Assembly: GCF_022965805.1 (NCBI RefSeq) | Contig: NW_027331657.1 | Location: 36,001-100,000, forward strand | DNA from: Primulina eburnea | Taxonomy: Eukaryota; Streptophyta; Magnoliopsida; Lamiales; Gesneriaceae | Direction of reading: 5' to 3' | Length of the DNA: 64,000 bases | In this document: positions 39,601-54,600 of the stretch, piece after piece | Numbering within the stretch: the stretch's first letter is position 1 | Layout: each line of letters opens with the position of its first letter | Program-made: the position numbers and the translations under genes | The notes under the pieces: model-generated | Told to the model about the DNA's origin: nothing | Database searches by the model: none | Seen by the model: the letters and a program-made list of their open reading frames with translations, nothing else

Positions 39601-42600
39601 AACTTTATGATAACCATGATATCTAACTATGACGGTCCACAAGGTCTGAATATTCACAGCTAACCCCTGAGAAGGATTGCTAATTCCCAAGGATCGCGAT
39701 AAAACTTACCTCATCGTCATCCTCTGCGTCTGAATCATCCAGCTCATTAGCTCGCCCCAGCAGTTTCTTCAGCTGTTTTGCAGATTTGCTCAGCCCCCCC
39801 TCCTCGTCTGAATCATCCAGCTCATTAGCTCGCCCCAGCAGTTTCTTCAGCTGTTTTCCAGATTTGCTCAGCCCCCCCTCCTCGTCTGAATTATCCAGCT
39901 CATTAGCTCGGCCCAGCAGTTTCTTCAGCTGTTTTCCAGATTTGCTCAGCCCCCCCTCCTATTCATCTTCGATCTAACAAACACAGAAAAATTATAGTCT
40001 CGCTCGCAACCTTGTAGGGTAAGATAGAATCTAGATACACCATGACAAATAAAACATCAAAGTGCTGACTAAAAACCCAATTTATGGTCCGTTGCCGAAC
40101 AACAATTGAAGAAAGAAAATAATCGGTATGATCTAAACATAATTAAGGCATATAAACCCATTTTGAGTAAGAAATCAATACAACTTTATGATAACCATGA
40201 TATCTAACTATGATGGTCCACAAGGTCTGAATATTCACAGCAATTAACCCCTGAGAAGGATTGCTAATTCCCAAGGATCGCGATAAAACTTACCTCATCG
40301 TCATCCTCTGCGTTTGAATCATCCAGCTCATTAGCTCGCCCCAGCAGTTTCTTCAGCTGTTTTCCAGATTTGCTCAGCCCCCCCTCCTCTTCATCTTCGA
40401 TCTAACAAACACAGAAAAATTATAGTCTCGCTCGCAACCTTGTAGGGTAAGATAGAATCTAGATACACCATGACAAATAAAACATCAAAGTGCTGACTAA
40501 AAACCCAATTTATGGTCCGTTGCCGGACAACAATTGAAGAAAGAAAATAATCGGTATGATCTAAACATAATTAAGGCATATAAACCTCTTTTGAGTAAGA
40601 AATCAATACAACTTTATGATAACCATGATATCTAACTATGATGGTCCACAAGGTCTGAATATTCACAGCTAACCCCTGAGAAGGATTGCTAATTCCCAAG
40701 GATCGCGATAAAACTTACCTCATCGTCATCCCCTGCGTCTGAATCATCCAGCTCATTAGCTCGCCCCAGCAGTTTCTTCAGCTGTTTTCCAGATTTGCTC
40801 AGCCCCCCCTCCTCGTCTGAATCATCCAGCTCATTAGCTCGCCCCAGCAGTTTCTTCAGCTGTTTTCCAGATTTGCTCGGCCCCCCCTCCTCTTCATCTT
40901 CGATCTAACAAACACAGAAAAATTATAGTCTCGCTCGCAACCTTGTAGGGTAAGATAGAATCTAGATACACCATGACAAATAAAACATCAAAGTGCTGAC
41001 TAAAAACCCAATTTATGGTCCGTTGCCGAATAACAATTGAAGAAAGAAAATAATCGGTATGATCTAAACATAATTAAGGCATATAAACCTCTTTTGAGTA
41101 AGAAATCAATACAACTTTATGATAACCATGATATCTAACTATGACGGTCCACAAGGTCTGAATATTCACAGCAATTAACCCTGAGAAGGATTGCTAATTC
41201 CCAAGGATCGCGATAAAACTTACCTCATCGTCTCCTCTGCGTCTGAATCATCCAGCACACTAGCTCGCCCCAGCAGTTTCTTCAGCTGTTTTGCAGATTT
41301 GCTCAGCCCCCCCTCCTCGTCTGAATCATCCAGCTCATTAGCTCGCCCCAGCAGTTTCTTCAGCTGTTTTCCAGATTTGCTCAGCCCCCCCTCCTCGTCT
41401 GAATTATCCAGCTCATTAGCTCGCCCCAGCAGTTTCTTCAGCTGTTTTCCAGATTTGCTCAGCCCCCCCTCCTATTCATCTTCGATCTAACAAACACAGA
41501 AAAATTATAGTCTCGCTCGCAACCTTGTAGGGTAAGATAGAATCTAGATACACCATGACAAATAAAACATCAAAGTGCTGACTAAAAACCCAATTTATGG
41601 TCCGTTGCCGAACAACAATTGAAGAAAGAAAATAATCGGTATGATCTAAACATAATTAAGGCATATAAACCCATTTTGAGTAAGAAATCAATACAACTTT
41701 ATGATAACCATGATATCTAACTATGATGGTCCACAAGGTCTGAATATTCACAGCAATTAACCCCTGAGAAGGATTGCTAATTCCCAAGGATCGCGATAAA
41801 ACTTACCTCATCGTCATCCTCTGCGTTTGAATCATCCAGCTCATTAGCTCGCCCCAGCAGTTTCTTCAGCTGTTTTGCAGATTTGCTCAGCCCCCCCTCC
41901 TCTTCATCTTCGATCTAACAAACACAGAAAAATTATAGTCTCGCTCGCAACCTTGTAGGGTAAGATAGAATCTAGATACACCATGACAAATAAAACATCA
42001 AAGTGCTGACTAAAAACCCAATTTATGGTCCGTTGCCGAACAACAATTGAAGAAAGAAAATAATCGGTATGATCTGAACATAATTAAGACATATAAACCT
42101 CTTTTGAGTAAGAAATCAATACAACTTTATGATAACCATGATATCTAACTATGATGGTCCACAAGGTCTGAATATTCACAGCAATTAACCCCTGAGAAGG
42201 ATTGCAACTTCCCAAGGATTGCGATAAAACTTACCTCATCGTCATCCTCTGCGTCTAAATCATCCAGCTCATTAGCTCGCCCCAGCAGTTTCTTCAGCTG
42301 TTTTCCAGATTTGCTCAGCCCCCCCTCCTCGTCTGAATCATCCAGCTCATTAGCTCGCCCCAGCAGTTTCTTCAGCTGTTTTCCAAATTTGCTCAGCCCC
42401 CCCTCCTCTTCATCTTCGATCTAACAAACACAGAAAAATTATAGTCTCGCTCGCAACCTTGTAGGGTAAGATAGAATCTAGATACACCATGACAAATAAA
42501 ACATCAAAGTGCTGACTAAAAACCCAATTTATGGTCCGTTGCCGAACAACAATTGAAGAAAGAAAATAATCGGTATGATCTAAACATAATTAAGACATAT

Positions 42601-45600
42601 AAACCCATTTTGAGTAAGAAATCAATACAACTTTATGATAACCATGATATCTAACTATGATGGTCCACAAGGTCTGAATATTCACAGCAATTAACCCCTG
42701 AGAAGGATTGCTAATTCCCAAGGATTGCGATAAAACTTACCTCATCGTCATCCTCTGCGTCTGAATCATCCAGCTCATTAGCTCGCCCCAGCAGTTTCTT
42801 CAGCTGTTTTCCAGATTTGCTCAGCCCCCCCTCCTATTCATCTTCGATCTAACAAACACAGAAAAATTATAGTCTCGCTCGCAACCTTGTAGGGTAAGAT
42901 AGAATCTAGATACACCATGACAAATAAAACATCAAAGTGCTGACTAAAAACCCAATTTATGGTCCGTTGCTGAACAACAATTGAAGAAAGAAAATAATCG
43001 GTATGATCTAAACATAATTAAGGCATATAAACCTCTTTTGAGGAAGAAATCAATACAACTTTATGATAACCATGATATCTAACTATGAGGGTCCACAAGA
43101 TCTGAATATTCACAGCTAACCCCTGAGAAAGATTGCTAATTCCCAAGGATCGCGATAAAACTTACCTCATCGTCATCCTCTGCGTCTGAATCATCCAGCT
43201 CATTAGCTCGCCCCAGCAGTTTCTTCAGCTGTTTTCCAGATTTGCTCAGCCCCCCCTCCTCGTCTGAATCATCCAGCTCATTAGCTCGCCCCAGTAGTTT
43301 CTTGAGCTGTTTTCCAGATTTGCTCAGCCCCCCCTCCTCTTCATCTTCGATCTAACAAACACAGAAAAATTATAGTCTCGCTCGCAACCTTGTAGGGTAA
43401 GATAGAATCTAGATACACCATGACAAATAAAACATCAAAGTGCTGACTAAAAACCCAATTTATGGTCCGTTGCCGGACAACAATTGAAGAAAGAAAATAA
43501 TCGGTATGATCTAAACATAATTAAGGCATATAAACCTCTTTTGAGTAAGAAATCAATACAACTTTATGATAACCATGATATCTAACTATGATGGTCCACA
43601 AGGTCTGAATATTCACAGCTAACCCCTGAGAAGGATTGCTAATTCCCAAGGATCGCGATAAAACTTACCTCATCTTCATCCCCTGCGTCTGAATCATCCA
43701 GCTCATTAGCTCGCCCCAGCAGTTTCTTCAGCTGTTTTCCAGATTTGCTCAGCCCCCCTCCTCGTCTGAATCATCCAGCTCATTAGCTCGCCCCAGCAGT
43801 TTCTTCAGCTGTTTTCCAGATTTGCTCGGCCCCCCCTCCTCTTCATCTTCGATCTAACAAACACAGAAAAATTATAGTCTCGCTCGCAACCTTGTAGGGT
43901 AAGATAGAATCTAGATACACCATGACAAATAAAACATCAAAGTGCTGACTAAAAACCCAATTTATGGTCCGTTGCCGAATAACAATTGAAGAAAGAAAAT
44001 AATCGGTATGATCTAAACATAATTAAGGCATATAAACCTCTTTTGAGTAAGAAATCAATACAACTTTATGATAACCATGATATCTAACTATGACGGTCCA
44101 CAAGGTCTGAATATTCACAGCTAACCCCTGAGAAGGATTGCTAATTCCCAAGGATCGCGATAAAACTTACCTCATCGTCATCCTCTGCGTCTGAATCATC
44201 CAGCTCATTAGCTCGCCCCAGCAGTTTCTTCAGCTGTTTTGCAGATTTGCTCAGCCCCCCCTCCTCGTCTGAATCATCCAGCTCATTAGCTCGCCCCAGC
44301 AGTTTCTTCAGCTGTTTTCCAGATTTGCTCAGCCCCCCCTCCTCGTCTGAATTATCCAGCTCATTAGCTCGGCCCAGCAGTTTCTTCAGCTGTTTTCCAG
44401 ATTTGCTCAGCCACCCCTCCTATTCATCTTCGATCTAACAAACACAGAAAAATTATAGTCTCGCTCGCAACCTTGTAGGGTAAGATAGAATCTAGATACA
44501 CCATGACAAATAAAACATCAAAGTGCTGACTAAAAACCCAATTTATGGTCCGTTGCCGAACAACAATTGAAGAAAGAAAATAATCGGTATGATCTAAACA
44601 TAATTAAGGCATATAAACCCATTTTGAGTAAGAAATCAATACAACTTTATGATAACCATGATATCTAACTATGATGGTCCACAAGGTCTGAATATTCACA
44701 GCAATTAACCCCTGAGAAGGATTGCTAATTCCCAAGGATCGCGATAAAACTTACCTCATCGTCATCCTCTGCGTTTGAATCATCCAGCTCATTAGCTCGC
44801 CCCAGCAGTTTCTTCAGCTGTTTTGCAGATTTGCTCAGCCCCCCCTCCTCTTCATCTTCGATCTAACAAACACAGAAAAATTATAGTCTCGCTCGCAACC
44901 TTGTAGGGTAAGATAGAATCTAGATACACCATGACAAATAAAACATCAAAGTGCTGACTAAAAACCCAATTTATGGTCCGTTGCCGAACAACAATTGAAG
45001 AAAGAAAATAATCGGTATGATCTGAACATAATTAAGACATATAAACCTCTTTTGAGTAAGAAATCAATACAACTTTATGATAACCATGATATCTAACTAT
45101 GATGGTCCACAAGGTCTGAATATTCACAGCAATTAACCCCTGAGAAGGATTGCAACTTCCCAAGGATTGCGATAAAACTTACCTCATCGTCATCCTCTGC
45201 GTCTAAATCATCCAGCTCATTAGCTCGCCCCAGCAGTTTCTTCAGCTGTTTTCCAGATTTGCTCAGCCCCCCCCTCCTCGTCTGAATCATCCAGCTCATT
45301 AGCTCGCCCCAGCAGTTTCTTCAGCTGTTTTCCAAATTTGCTCAGCCCCCCCTCCTCTTCATCTTCGATCTAACAAACACAGAAAAATTATAGTCTCGCT
45401 CGCAACCTTGTAGGGTAAGATAGAATCTAGATACACCATGACAAATAAAACATCAAAGTGCTGACTAAAAACCCAATTTATGGTCCGTTGCCGAACAACA
45501 ATTGAAGAAAGAAAATAATCGGTATGATCTAAACATAATTAAGACATATAAACCCATTTTGAGTAAGAAATCAATACAACTTTATGATAACCATGATATC

Positions 45601-48600
45601 TAACTATGATGGTCCACAAGGTCTGAATATTCACAGCAATTAACCCCTGAGAAGGATTGCTAATTCCCAAGGATTGCGATAAAACTTACCTCATCGTCAT
45701 CCTCTGCGTCTGAATCATCCAGCTCATTAGCTCGCCCCAGCAGTTTCTTCAGCTGTTTTCCAGATTTGCTCAGCCCCCCCTCCTATTCATCTTCGATCTA
45801 ACAAACACAGAAAAATTATAGTCTCGCTCGCAACCTTGTAGGGTAAGATAGAATCTAGATACACCATGACAAATAAAACATCAAAGTGCTGACTAAAACC
45901 CAATTTATGGTCCGTTGCCGGACAACAATTGAAGAAAGAAAATAATCGGTATGATCTAAACATAATTAAGGCATATAAACCTCTTTTGAGGAAGAAATCA
46001 ATACAACTTTATGATAACCATGATATCTAACTATGAGGGTCCACAAGGTCTGAATATTCACAGCTAACCCTTGAGAAGGATTGCTAATTCCCAAGGATCG
46101 CGATAAAACTTACCTCATCGTCATCCTCTGCGTCTGAATCATCCAGCTCATTAGCTCGCCCCAGCAGTTTCTTCAGCTGTTTTCCAGATTTGCTCAGCCC
46201 CCCCTCCTCGTCTGAATCATCCAGCTCATTAGCTCGCCCCAGCAGTTTCTTGAGCTGTTTTCCAGATTTGCTCAGCCCCCCCTCCTCTTAATCTTCGATC
46301 TAACAAACACAGAAAAATTATAGTCTCGCTCGCAACCTTGTAGGGTAAGATAGAATCTAGATACACCATGACAAATAAAACATCAAAGTGCTGACTAAAA
46401 CCCAATTTATGGTCCGTTGCTGAACAACAATTGAAGAAAGAAAATAATCGGTATGATCTAAACATAATTAAGGCATATAAACCTCTTTTGAGGAAGAAAT
46501 CAATACAACTTTATGATAACCATGATATCTAACTATGAGGGTCCACAAGGTCTGAATATTCACAGCTAACCCCTGAGAAGGATTGCTAATTCCCAAGGAT
46601 CGCGATAAAACTTACCTCATCGTCATCCTCTGCGTCTGAATCATCCAGCTCATTAGCTCGCCCCAGCAGTTTCTTCAGCTGTTTTCCAGATTTGCTCAGC
46701 CCCCCCTCCTCGTCTGAATCATCCAGCTCATTAGCTCGCCCCAGCAGTTTCTTGAGCTGTTTTCCAGATTTGCTCAGCCCCCCCTCCTCTTCATCTTCGA
46801 TCTAACAAACACAGAAAAATTATAGTCTCGCTCGCAACCTTGTAGGGTAAGATAGAATCTAGATACACCATGACAAATAAAACATCAAAGTGCTGACTAA
46901 AAACCCAATTTATGGTCCGTTGCCGGACAACAATTGAAGAAAGAAAATAATCGGTATGATCTAAACATAATTAAGGCATATAAACCTCTTTTGAGTAAGA
47001 AATCAATACAACTTTATGATAACCATGATATCTAACTATGATGGTCCACAAGGTCTGAATATTCACAGCTAACCCCTGAGAAGGATTGCTAATTCCCAAG
47101 GATCGCGATAAAACTTACCTCATCGTCATCCCCTGCGTCTGAATCATCCAGCTCATTAGCTCGCCCCAGCAGTTTCTTCAGCTGTTTTCCAGATTTGCTC
47201 AGCCCCCCCTCCTCGTCTGAATCATCCAGCTCATTAGCTCGCCCCAGCAGTTTCTTCAGCTGTTTTCCAGATTTGCTCGGCCCCCCCTCCTCTTCATCTT
47301 CGATCTAACAAACACAGAAAAATTATAGTCTCGCTCGCAACCTTGTAGGGTAAGATAGAATCTAGATACACCATGACAAATAAAACATCAAAGTGCTGAC
47401 TAAAAACCCAATTTATGGTCCGTTGCCGAATAACAATTGAAGAAAGAAAATAATCGGTATGATCTAAACATAATTAAGGCATATAAACCTCTTTTGAGTA
47501 AGAAATCAATACAACTTTATGATAACCATGATATCTAACTATGACGGTCCACAAGGTCTGAATATTCACAGCAATTAACCCTGAGAAGGATTGCTAATTC
47601 CCAAGGATCGCGATAAAACTTACCTCATCGTCTCCTCTGCGTCTGAATCATCCAGCACACTAGCTCGCCCCAGCAGTTTCTTCAGCTGTTTTGCAGATTT
47701 GCTCAGCCCCCCCTCCTCGTCTGAATCATCCAGCTCATTAGCTCGCCCCAGCAGTTTCTTCAGCTGTTTTCCAGATTTGCTCAGCCCCCCCTCCTCGTCT
47801 GAATTATCCAGCTCATTAGCTCGCCCCAGCAGTTTCTTCAGCTGTTTTCCAGATTTGCTCAGCCCCCCCTCCTATTCATCTTCGATCTAACAAACACAGA
47901 AAAATTATAGTCTCGCTCGCAACCTTGTAGGGTAAGATAGAATCTAGATACACCATGACAAATAAAACATCAAAGTGCTGACTAAAAACCCAATTTATGG
48001 TCCGTTGCCGAACAACAATTGAAGAAAGAAAATAATCGGTATGATCTAAACATAATTAAGGCATATAAACCCATTTTGAGTAAGAAATCAATACAACTTT
48101 ATGATAACCATGATATCTAACTATGATGGTCCACAAGGTCTGAATATTCACAGCAATTAACCCCCGAGAAGGATTGCTAATTCCCAAGGATCGCGATAAA
48201 ACTTACCTCATCGTCATCCTCTGCGTTTGAATCATCCAGCTCATTAGCTCGCCCCAGCAGTTTCTTCAGCTGTTTTGCAGATTTGCTCAGCCCCCCCTCC
48301 TCTTCATCTTCGATCTAACAAACACAGAAAAATTATAGTCTCGCTCGCAACCTTGTAGGGTAAGATAGAATCTAGATACACCATGACAAATAAAACATCA
48401 AAGTGCTGACTAAAAACCCAATTTATGGTCCGTTGCCGAACAACAATTGAAGAAAGAAAATAATCGGTATGATCTGAACATAATTAAGACATATAAACCT
48501 CTTTTGAGTAAGAAATCAATACAACTTTATGATAACCATGATATCTAACTATGATGGTCCACAAGGTCTGAATATTCACAGCAATTAACCCCTGAGAAGG

Positions 48601-51600
48601 ATTGCAACTTCCCAAGGATTGCGATAAAACTTACCTCATCGTCATCCTCTGCGTCTGAATCATCCAGCTCATTAGCTCGCCCCAGCAGTTTCTTCAGCTG
48701 TTTTCCAGATTTGCTCAGCCCCCCCTCCTCGTCTGAATCATCCAGCTCATTAGCTCGCCCCAGCAGTTTCTTCAGCTGTTTTCCAAATTTGCTCAGCCCC
48801 CCCTCCTCTTCATCTTCGATCTAACAAACACAGAAAAATTATAGTCTCGCTCGCAACCTTGTAGGGTAAGATAGAATCTAGATACACCATGACAAATAAA
48901 ACATCAAAGTGCTGACTAAAAACCCAATTCATGGTCCGTTGCCGAACAACAATTGAAGAAAGAAAATAATCGGTATGATCTAAACATAATTAAGGCATAT
49001 AAACCCATTTTGAGTAAGAAATCAATACAACTTTATGATAACCATGATATCTAACTATGATGGTCCACAAGGTCTGAATATTCACAGCAATTAACCCCTG
49101 AGAAGGATTGCTAATTCCCAAGGATTGCGATAAAACTTACCTCATCGTCATCCTCTGCGTCTGAATCATCCAGCTCATTAGCTCGCCCCAGCAGTTTCTT
49201 CAGCTGTTTTCCAGATTTGCTCAGCCCCCCTCCTCTTCATCTTCGATCTAACAAACACAGAAAAATTATAGTCTCGCTCGCAACCTTGTAGGGTAAGATA
49301 GAATCTAGATACACCATGACAAATAAAACATCAAAGTGCTGACTAAAAACCCAATTTATGGTCCGTTGCCGAACAACAATTGAAGAAAGAAAATAATCGG
49401 TATGATCTAAACATAATTAAGGCATATAAACCTCTTTTGAGTAAGAAATCAATACAACTTTATGATAACCATGATATCTAATTATGATGGTCCACAAGGT
49501 CTGAATATTCACAGCAATTAACCCCTGAGAAGGATTGCTAATTCCCAAGGATTGCGATAAAACTTACCTCATCGTCATCCTCTGCGTCTGAATCATCCAG
49601 CTCATTAGCTCGCCCAAGCAGTTTCTTCAGCTGTTTTCCAGATTTGCTCAGCCCCCCCTCCTCGTCTGAATCATCCAGCTCATTAGCTCGCCCCAGCAGT
49701 TTCTTCAGCTGTTTTCCAGATTTGCTCAGCCCCCCCTCCTCTTCATCTTCGATCTAACAAACACAGAAAAATTATAGTCTCGCTCGCAACCTTGTAGGGT
49801 AAGATAGAATCTAGATACACCATGACAAATAAAACATCAAAGTGCTGACTAAAAACCCAATTTATGGTCCGTTGCCGAACAACAATTGAAGAAAGAAAAT
49901 AATCGGTATGATCTAAACATAATTAAGGCATATAAACCTCTTTTGAGTAAGAAATCAATACAACTTTATGATAACCATGATATCTAACTATGATGGTCCA
50001 CAAGGTCTGAATATTCACAGCAATTAACCCCTGAGAAGGATTGCTAATTCCCAAGGATTGCGATAAAACTTACCTCATCGTCATCCTCTGCGTCTGAATC
50101 ATCCAGCTCATTAGCTCGCCCAAGCAGTTTCTTCAGCTGTTTTCCAGATTTGCTCAGCCCCCCTCCTCGTCTGAATCATCCAGCTCATTAGCTCGCCCCA
50201 GCAGTTTCTTCAGCTGTTTTCCAGATTTGCTCAGCCCCCCCTCCTCTTCATCTTCGATCTAACAAACACAGAAAAATTATAGTCTCGCTCGCAACCTTGT
50301 AGGGTAAGATAGAATCTAGATACACCATGACAAATAAAACATCAAAGTGCTGACTAAAAACCCAATTTATGGTCCGTTGCCGAACAACAATTGAAGAAAG
50401 AAAATAATCGGTATGATCTAAACATAATTAAGGCATATAAACCTCTTTTGAGTAAGAAATCAATACAACTTTATGATAACCATGATATCTAACTATGATG
50501 GTCCACAAGGTCTGAATATTCACAGCAATTAACCCCTGAGAAGGATTGCTAATTCCCAAGGATTGCGATAAAACTTACCTCATCGTCATCCTCTGCGTCT
50601 GAATCATCCAGCTCATTAGCTCGCCCCAGCAGTTTCTTAAGCTGTTTTCCAGATTTGCTCAGCCCCCCCTCCTCGTCTGAATCATCCAGCTCATTAGCTC
50701 GCCCCAGCAGTTTCTTCAGCTGTTTTCCAGATTTGCTCAGCCCCCCCTCCTCTTCATCTTCGATCTAACAAACACAGAAAAATTATAGTCTCGCTCGCAA
50801 CCTTGTAGGGTAAGATAGAATCTTGATACACCATGACAAATAAAACATCAAAGTGCTGACTAAAAACCCAATTTATGGTCCGTTGCCGAACAACAATTGA
50901 AGAAAGAAAATAATCGGTATGATCTAAACATAATTAAGGCATATAAACCTCTTTTGAGTAAGAAATCAATACAACTTTATGATAACCATGATATCTAACT
51001 ATGATGGTCCACAAGGTCTGAATATTCACAGCAATTAACCCCTGAGAAGGATTGCTATTTCCCAAGGATTGCGATAAAACTTACCTCATCGTCATCCTCT
51101 GCGTCTGAATCATCCAGCTCATTAGCTCGCCCAAGCAGTTTCTTCAGCTGTTTTCCAGATTTGCTCAGCCCCCCCTCCTCGTCTGAATCATCCAGCTCAT
51201 TAGCTCGCCCCAGCAGTTTCTTCAGCTGTTTTCCAGATTTGCTCAGCCCCCCTCCTCGTCTGAATCATCCAGCTCATTAGCTCGCCCCAGCAGTTTCTTC
51301 AGCTGTTTCCAGATTTGCTCAGCCCCCCCTCCTCTTCATCTTCGATCTAACAAACACAGAAAAATTATAGTCTCGCTCGCAACCTTGTAGGGTAAGATAG
51401 AATCTAGATACACCATGACAAATAAAACATCAAAGTGCTGACTAAAAACCCAATTTATGGTCCGTTGCCGGACAACAATTGAAGAAAGAAAATAATCGGT
51501 ATGATCTAAACATAATTAAGGCATATAAACCTCTTTTGAGTAAGAAATCAATACAACTTTATGATAACCATGATATCTAACTATGATGGTCCACAAGGTC

Positions 51601-54600
51601 TGAATATTCACAGCAATTAACCCCTGAGAAGGATCGCTACTTCCCAAGGATTGCGATAAAACTTACCTCATCGTCATCCTCTGCGTCTGAATCATCCAGC
51701 TCATTAGCTTGCCCCAGCAGTTTCTTCAGCTGTTTTACAGATTTGCTCAGCCCCCCCTCCTCGTCTGAATCATCCAGCTCATTAGCTCGCCCCAGCAGTT
51801 TCTTCAGCTGTTTTCCAAATTTGCTCAGCCCCCCCTCCTCTTCATCTTCGATCTAACAAACACAGAAAAATTATAGTCTCGCTCGCAACCTTGTAGGGTA
51901 AGATAGAATCTAGATACACCATGACAAATAAAACATCAAAGTGCTGACTAAAAACCCAATTTATGGTCCGTTGCCGAACAACAATTGAAGAAAGAAAATA
52001 ATCGGTATGATCTAAACATAATTAAGGCATATAAACCTATTTTGAGTAAGAAATCAATACAACTTTATGATAACCATGATATCTAACTATGATGGTCCAC
52101 AAGGTCTGAATATTCACAGCAATTAACCCCTGAGAAGGATTGCTAATTCCCAAGGATTGCGATAAAACTTACCTCATCGTCATCCTCTGCGTCTGAATCA
52201 TCCAGCTCATTAGCTCGCCCCAGCAGTTTCTTCAGCTGTTTTCCAGATTAGCTCAGCCCCCCCTCCTCGTCTGAATCATCCAGCTCATTAGCTCGCCCCA
52301 GCAGTTTCTTCAGCTGTTTTCCAGATTTGCTCAGCCCCCCCTCCTCTTCATCTTCGATCTAACAAACACAGAAAAATTATAGTCTCGCTCGCAACCTTGT
52401 AGGGTAAGATAGAATCTAGATACACCATGACAAATAAAACATCAAAGTGCTGACTAAAAACCCAATTTATGGTCCGTTGCCGAACAACAATTCAAGAAAG
52501 AAAATAATCGGTATGATCTAAACATAATTAAGGCATATAAACCCATTTTGAGTAAGAAATCAATACAACTTTATGATAACCATGATATCTAACTATGATG
52601 GTCCACAAGGTCTGAATATTCACAGCAATTAACCCCTGAGAAGGATTGCTAATTCCCAAGGATTGCGATAAAACTTACCTCATCGTCATCCTCTGCGTCT
52701 GAATCATCCAGCTCATTAGCTCGCCCCAGCAGTTTCTTCAGCTGTTTTCCAGATTTGCTCAGCCCCCCCTCCTCTTCATCTTCGATCTAACAAACACAGA
52801 AAAATTATAGTCTCGCTCGCAACCTTGTAGGGTAAGATAGAATCTAGATACACCATGACAAATAAAACATCAAAGTGCTGACTAAAAACCCAATTTATGG
52901 TCCGTTGCCGGACAACAATTGAAGAAAGAAAATAATCGGTATGATCTAAACATAATTAAGGCATATAAACCTCTTTTGAGTAAAAATCAATACAACTTTA
53001 TGATAACCATGATATCTAACTATGATGGTCCACAAGGTCTGAATATTCACAGCAATTAACCCCTGAGAAGGATTGCTAATTCCCAAGGATCGCGATAAAA
53101 CTTACCTCATCGTCATCCTCTGCGTCTGAATCATCCAGCTCATTAGCTCGCCCCAGCAGTTTCTTCAGTTGTTTTCCATATTTTCTCAGCCCCCCCTCCT
53201 CGTCTGAATCATCCAGCTCATTAGCTCGCCCTAGCAGTTTCTTCAGCTGTTTTCCAGATTTGCTCAGCCACCCCTCCTCGTCTGAATCATCCAGCTCATT
53301 AGCTCGCCCCAGCAGTTTATTCAGCTGTTTTCCAGATTTGCTCAGCCCCCCCTCCTCTTCATCTTCGATCTAACAAACACAGAAAAATTATAGTCTCGCT
53401 CGCAACCTTGTAGGGTAAGATAGAATATAGATACATCATGACAAATAAAACATCAAAGTGCTGACTAAACACCCAATTTATGGTCCGTTGCCGAACAACA
53501 ATTGAAGAAAGAAAATAATCGGTATGATCTAAACATAATTAAGGCATATAAACCTCTTTTGAGTAAGAAATCAATACAACTTTAAGATAACCATGATATC
53601 TAACTATGATGGTCCACAAGGTCTGAATATTCACAGCAATTAACCCCTGAGAAGGATTGCTACTTCCCAAGGATTGCGATAAAACTTACCTCATCGTCAT
53701 CCTCTGCGTCTGAATCATCCAGCTCATTAGCTCGCCCCAGCAGTTTCTTCAGCTGTTTTCCAGATTTGCTCAGCCCCCCCTCCTCGTCTGAATCATCCAG
53801 ATCATGAGCTCGTCCCAGCAGTTTCTTCAGCTGTTTTCCAGATTTGCTCAGCCCCCCCTCCTCTTCATCTTCGATCTAACAAACACAGAAAAATTATAGT
53901 CTCGCTCGCAACCTAGTAGGGTAAGATAGAATCTAGATACACCATGACAAATAAAACATCAAAGTGCGGACTAAAAACCCAATTTATGGTCCGTTGCCGA
54001 ACAACAATTGAAGAAAGAAAATAATCGGTATGATCTAAACATAATTAAGGCATATAAACCTCTTTTGAGTAAAAATCAATACAACTTTATGATAACCATG
54101 ATATCTAACTATGATGGTCCACAAGGTCTGAATATTCACAGCAATTAACCCCTGAGAAGGATTGCTAATTCCCAAGGATCGCGATAAAACTTACCTCATC
54201 GTCATCCTCTGCGTCTGAATCATCCAACTCATTAGCTCGCCCCAGCAGTTTCTTCAGTTGTTTTCCATATTTTCTCAGCCCCCCCTCCTCGTCTGAATCA
54301 TCCAGCTCATTAGCTCGCCCCAGCAGTTTCTTCAGCTGTTTTCCAGATTTGCTCAGCCACCCCTCCTCGTCTGAATCATCCAGCTCATTAGCTCGCCCCA
54401 GCAGTTTATTCAGCTGTTTTCCAGATTTGCTCAGCCCCCCCTCCTCTTCATCTTCGATCTAACAAACACAGAAAAATTATAGTCTCGCTCGCAACCTTGT
54501 AGGGTAAGATAGAATATAGATACACCATGACAAATAAAACATCAAAGTGCTGACTAAACACCCAATTTATGGTCCGTTGCCGAACAACAATTGAAGAAAG

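Noticed and set aside
33388..47890. Plus-strand Ser/Pro-rich ORFs (SSSLARPSSFFSCFPDLLS repeats) across the array, 63-99 codons each
   Set aside because: They are antisense shadows of the TFIIF-alpha array exons; the minus strand carries the homology and the splice sites.
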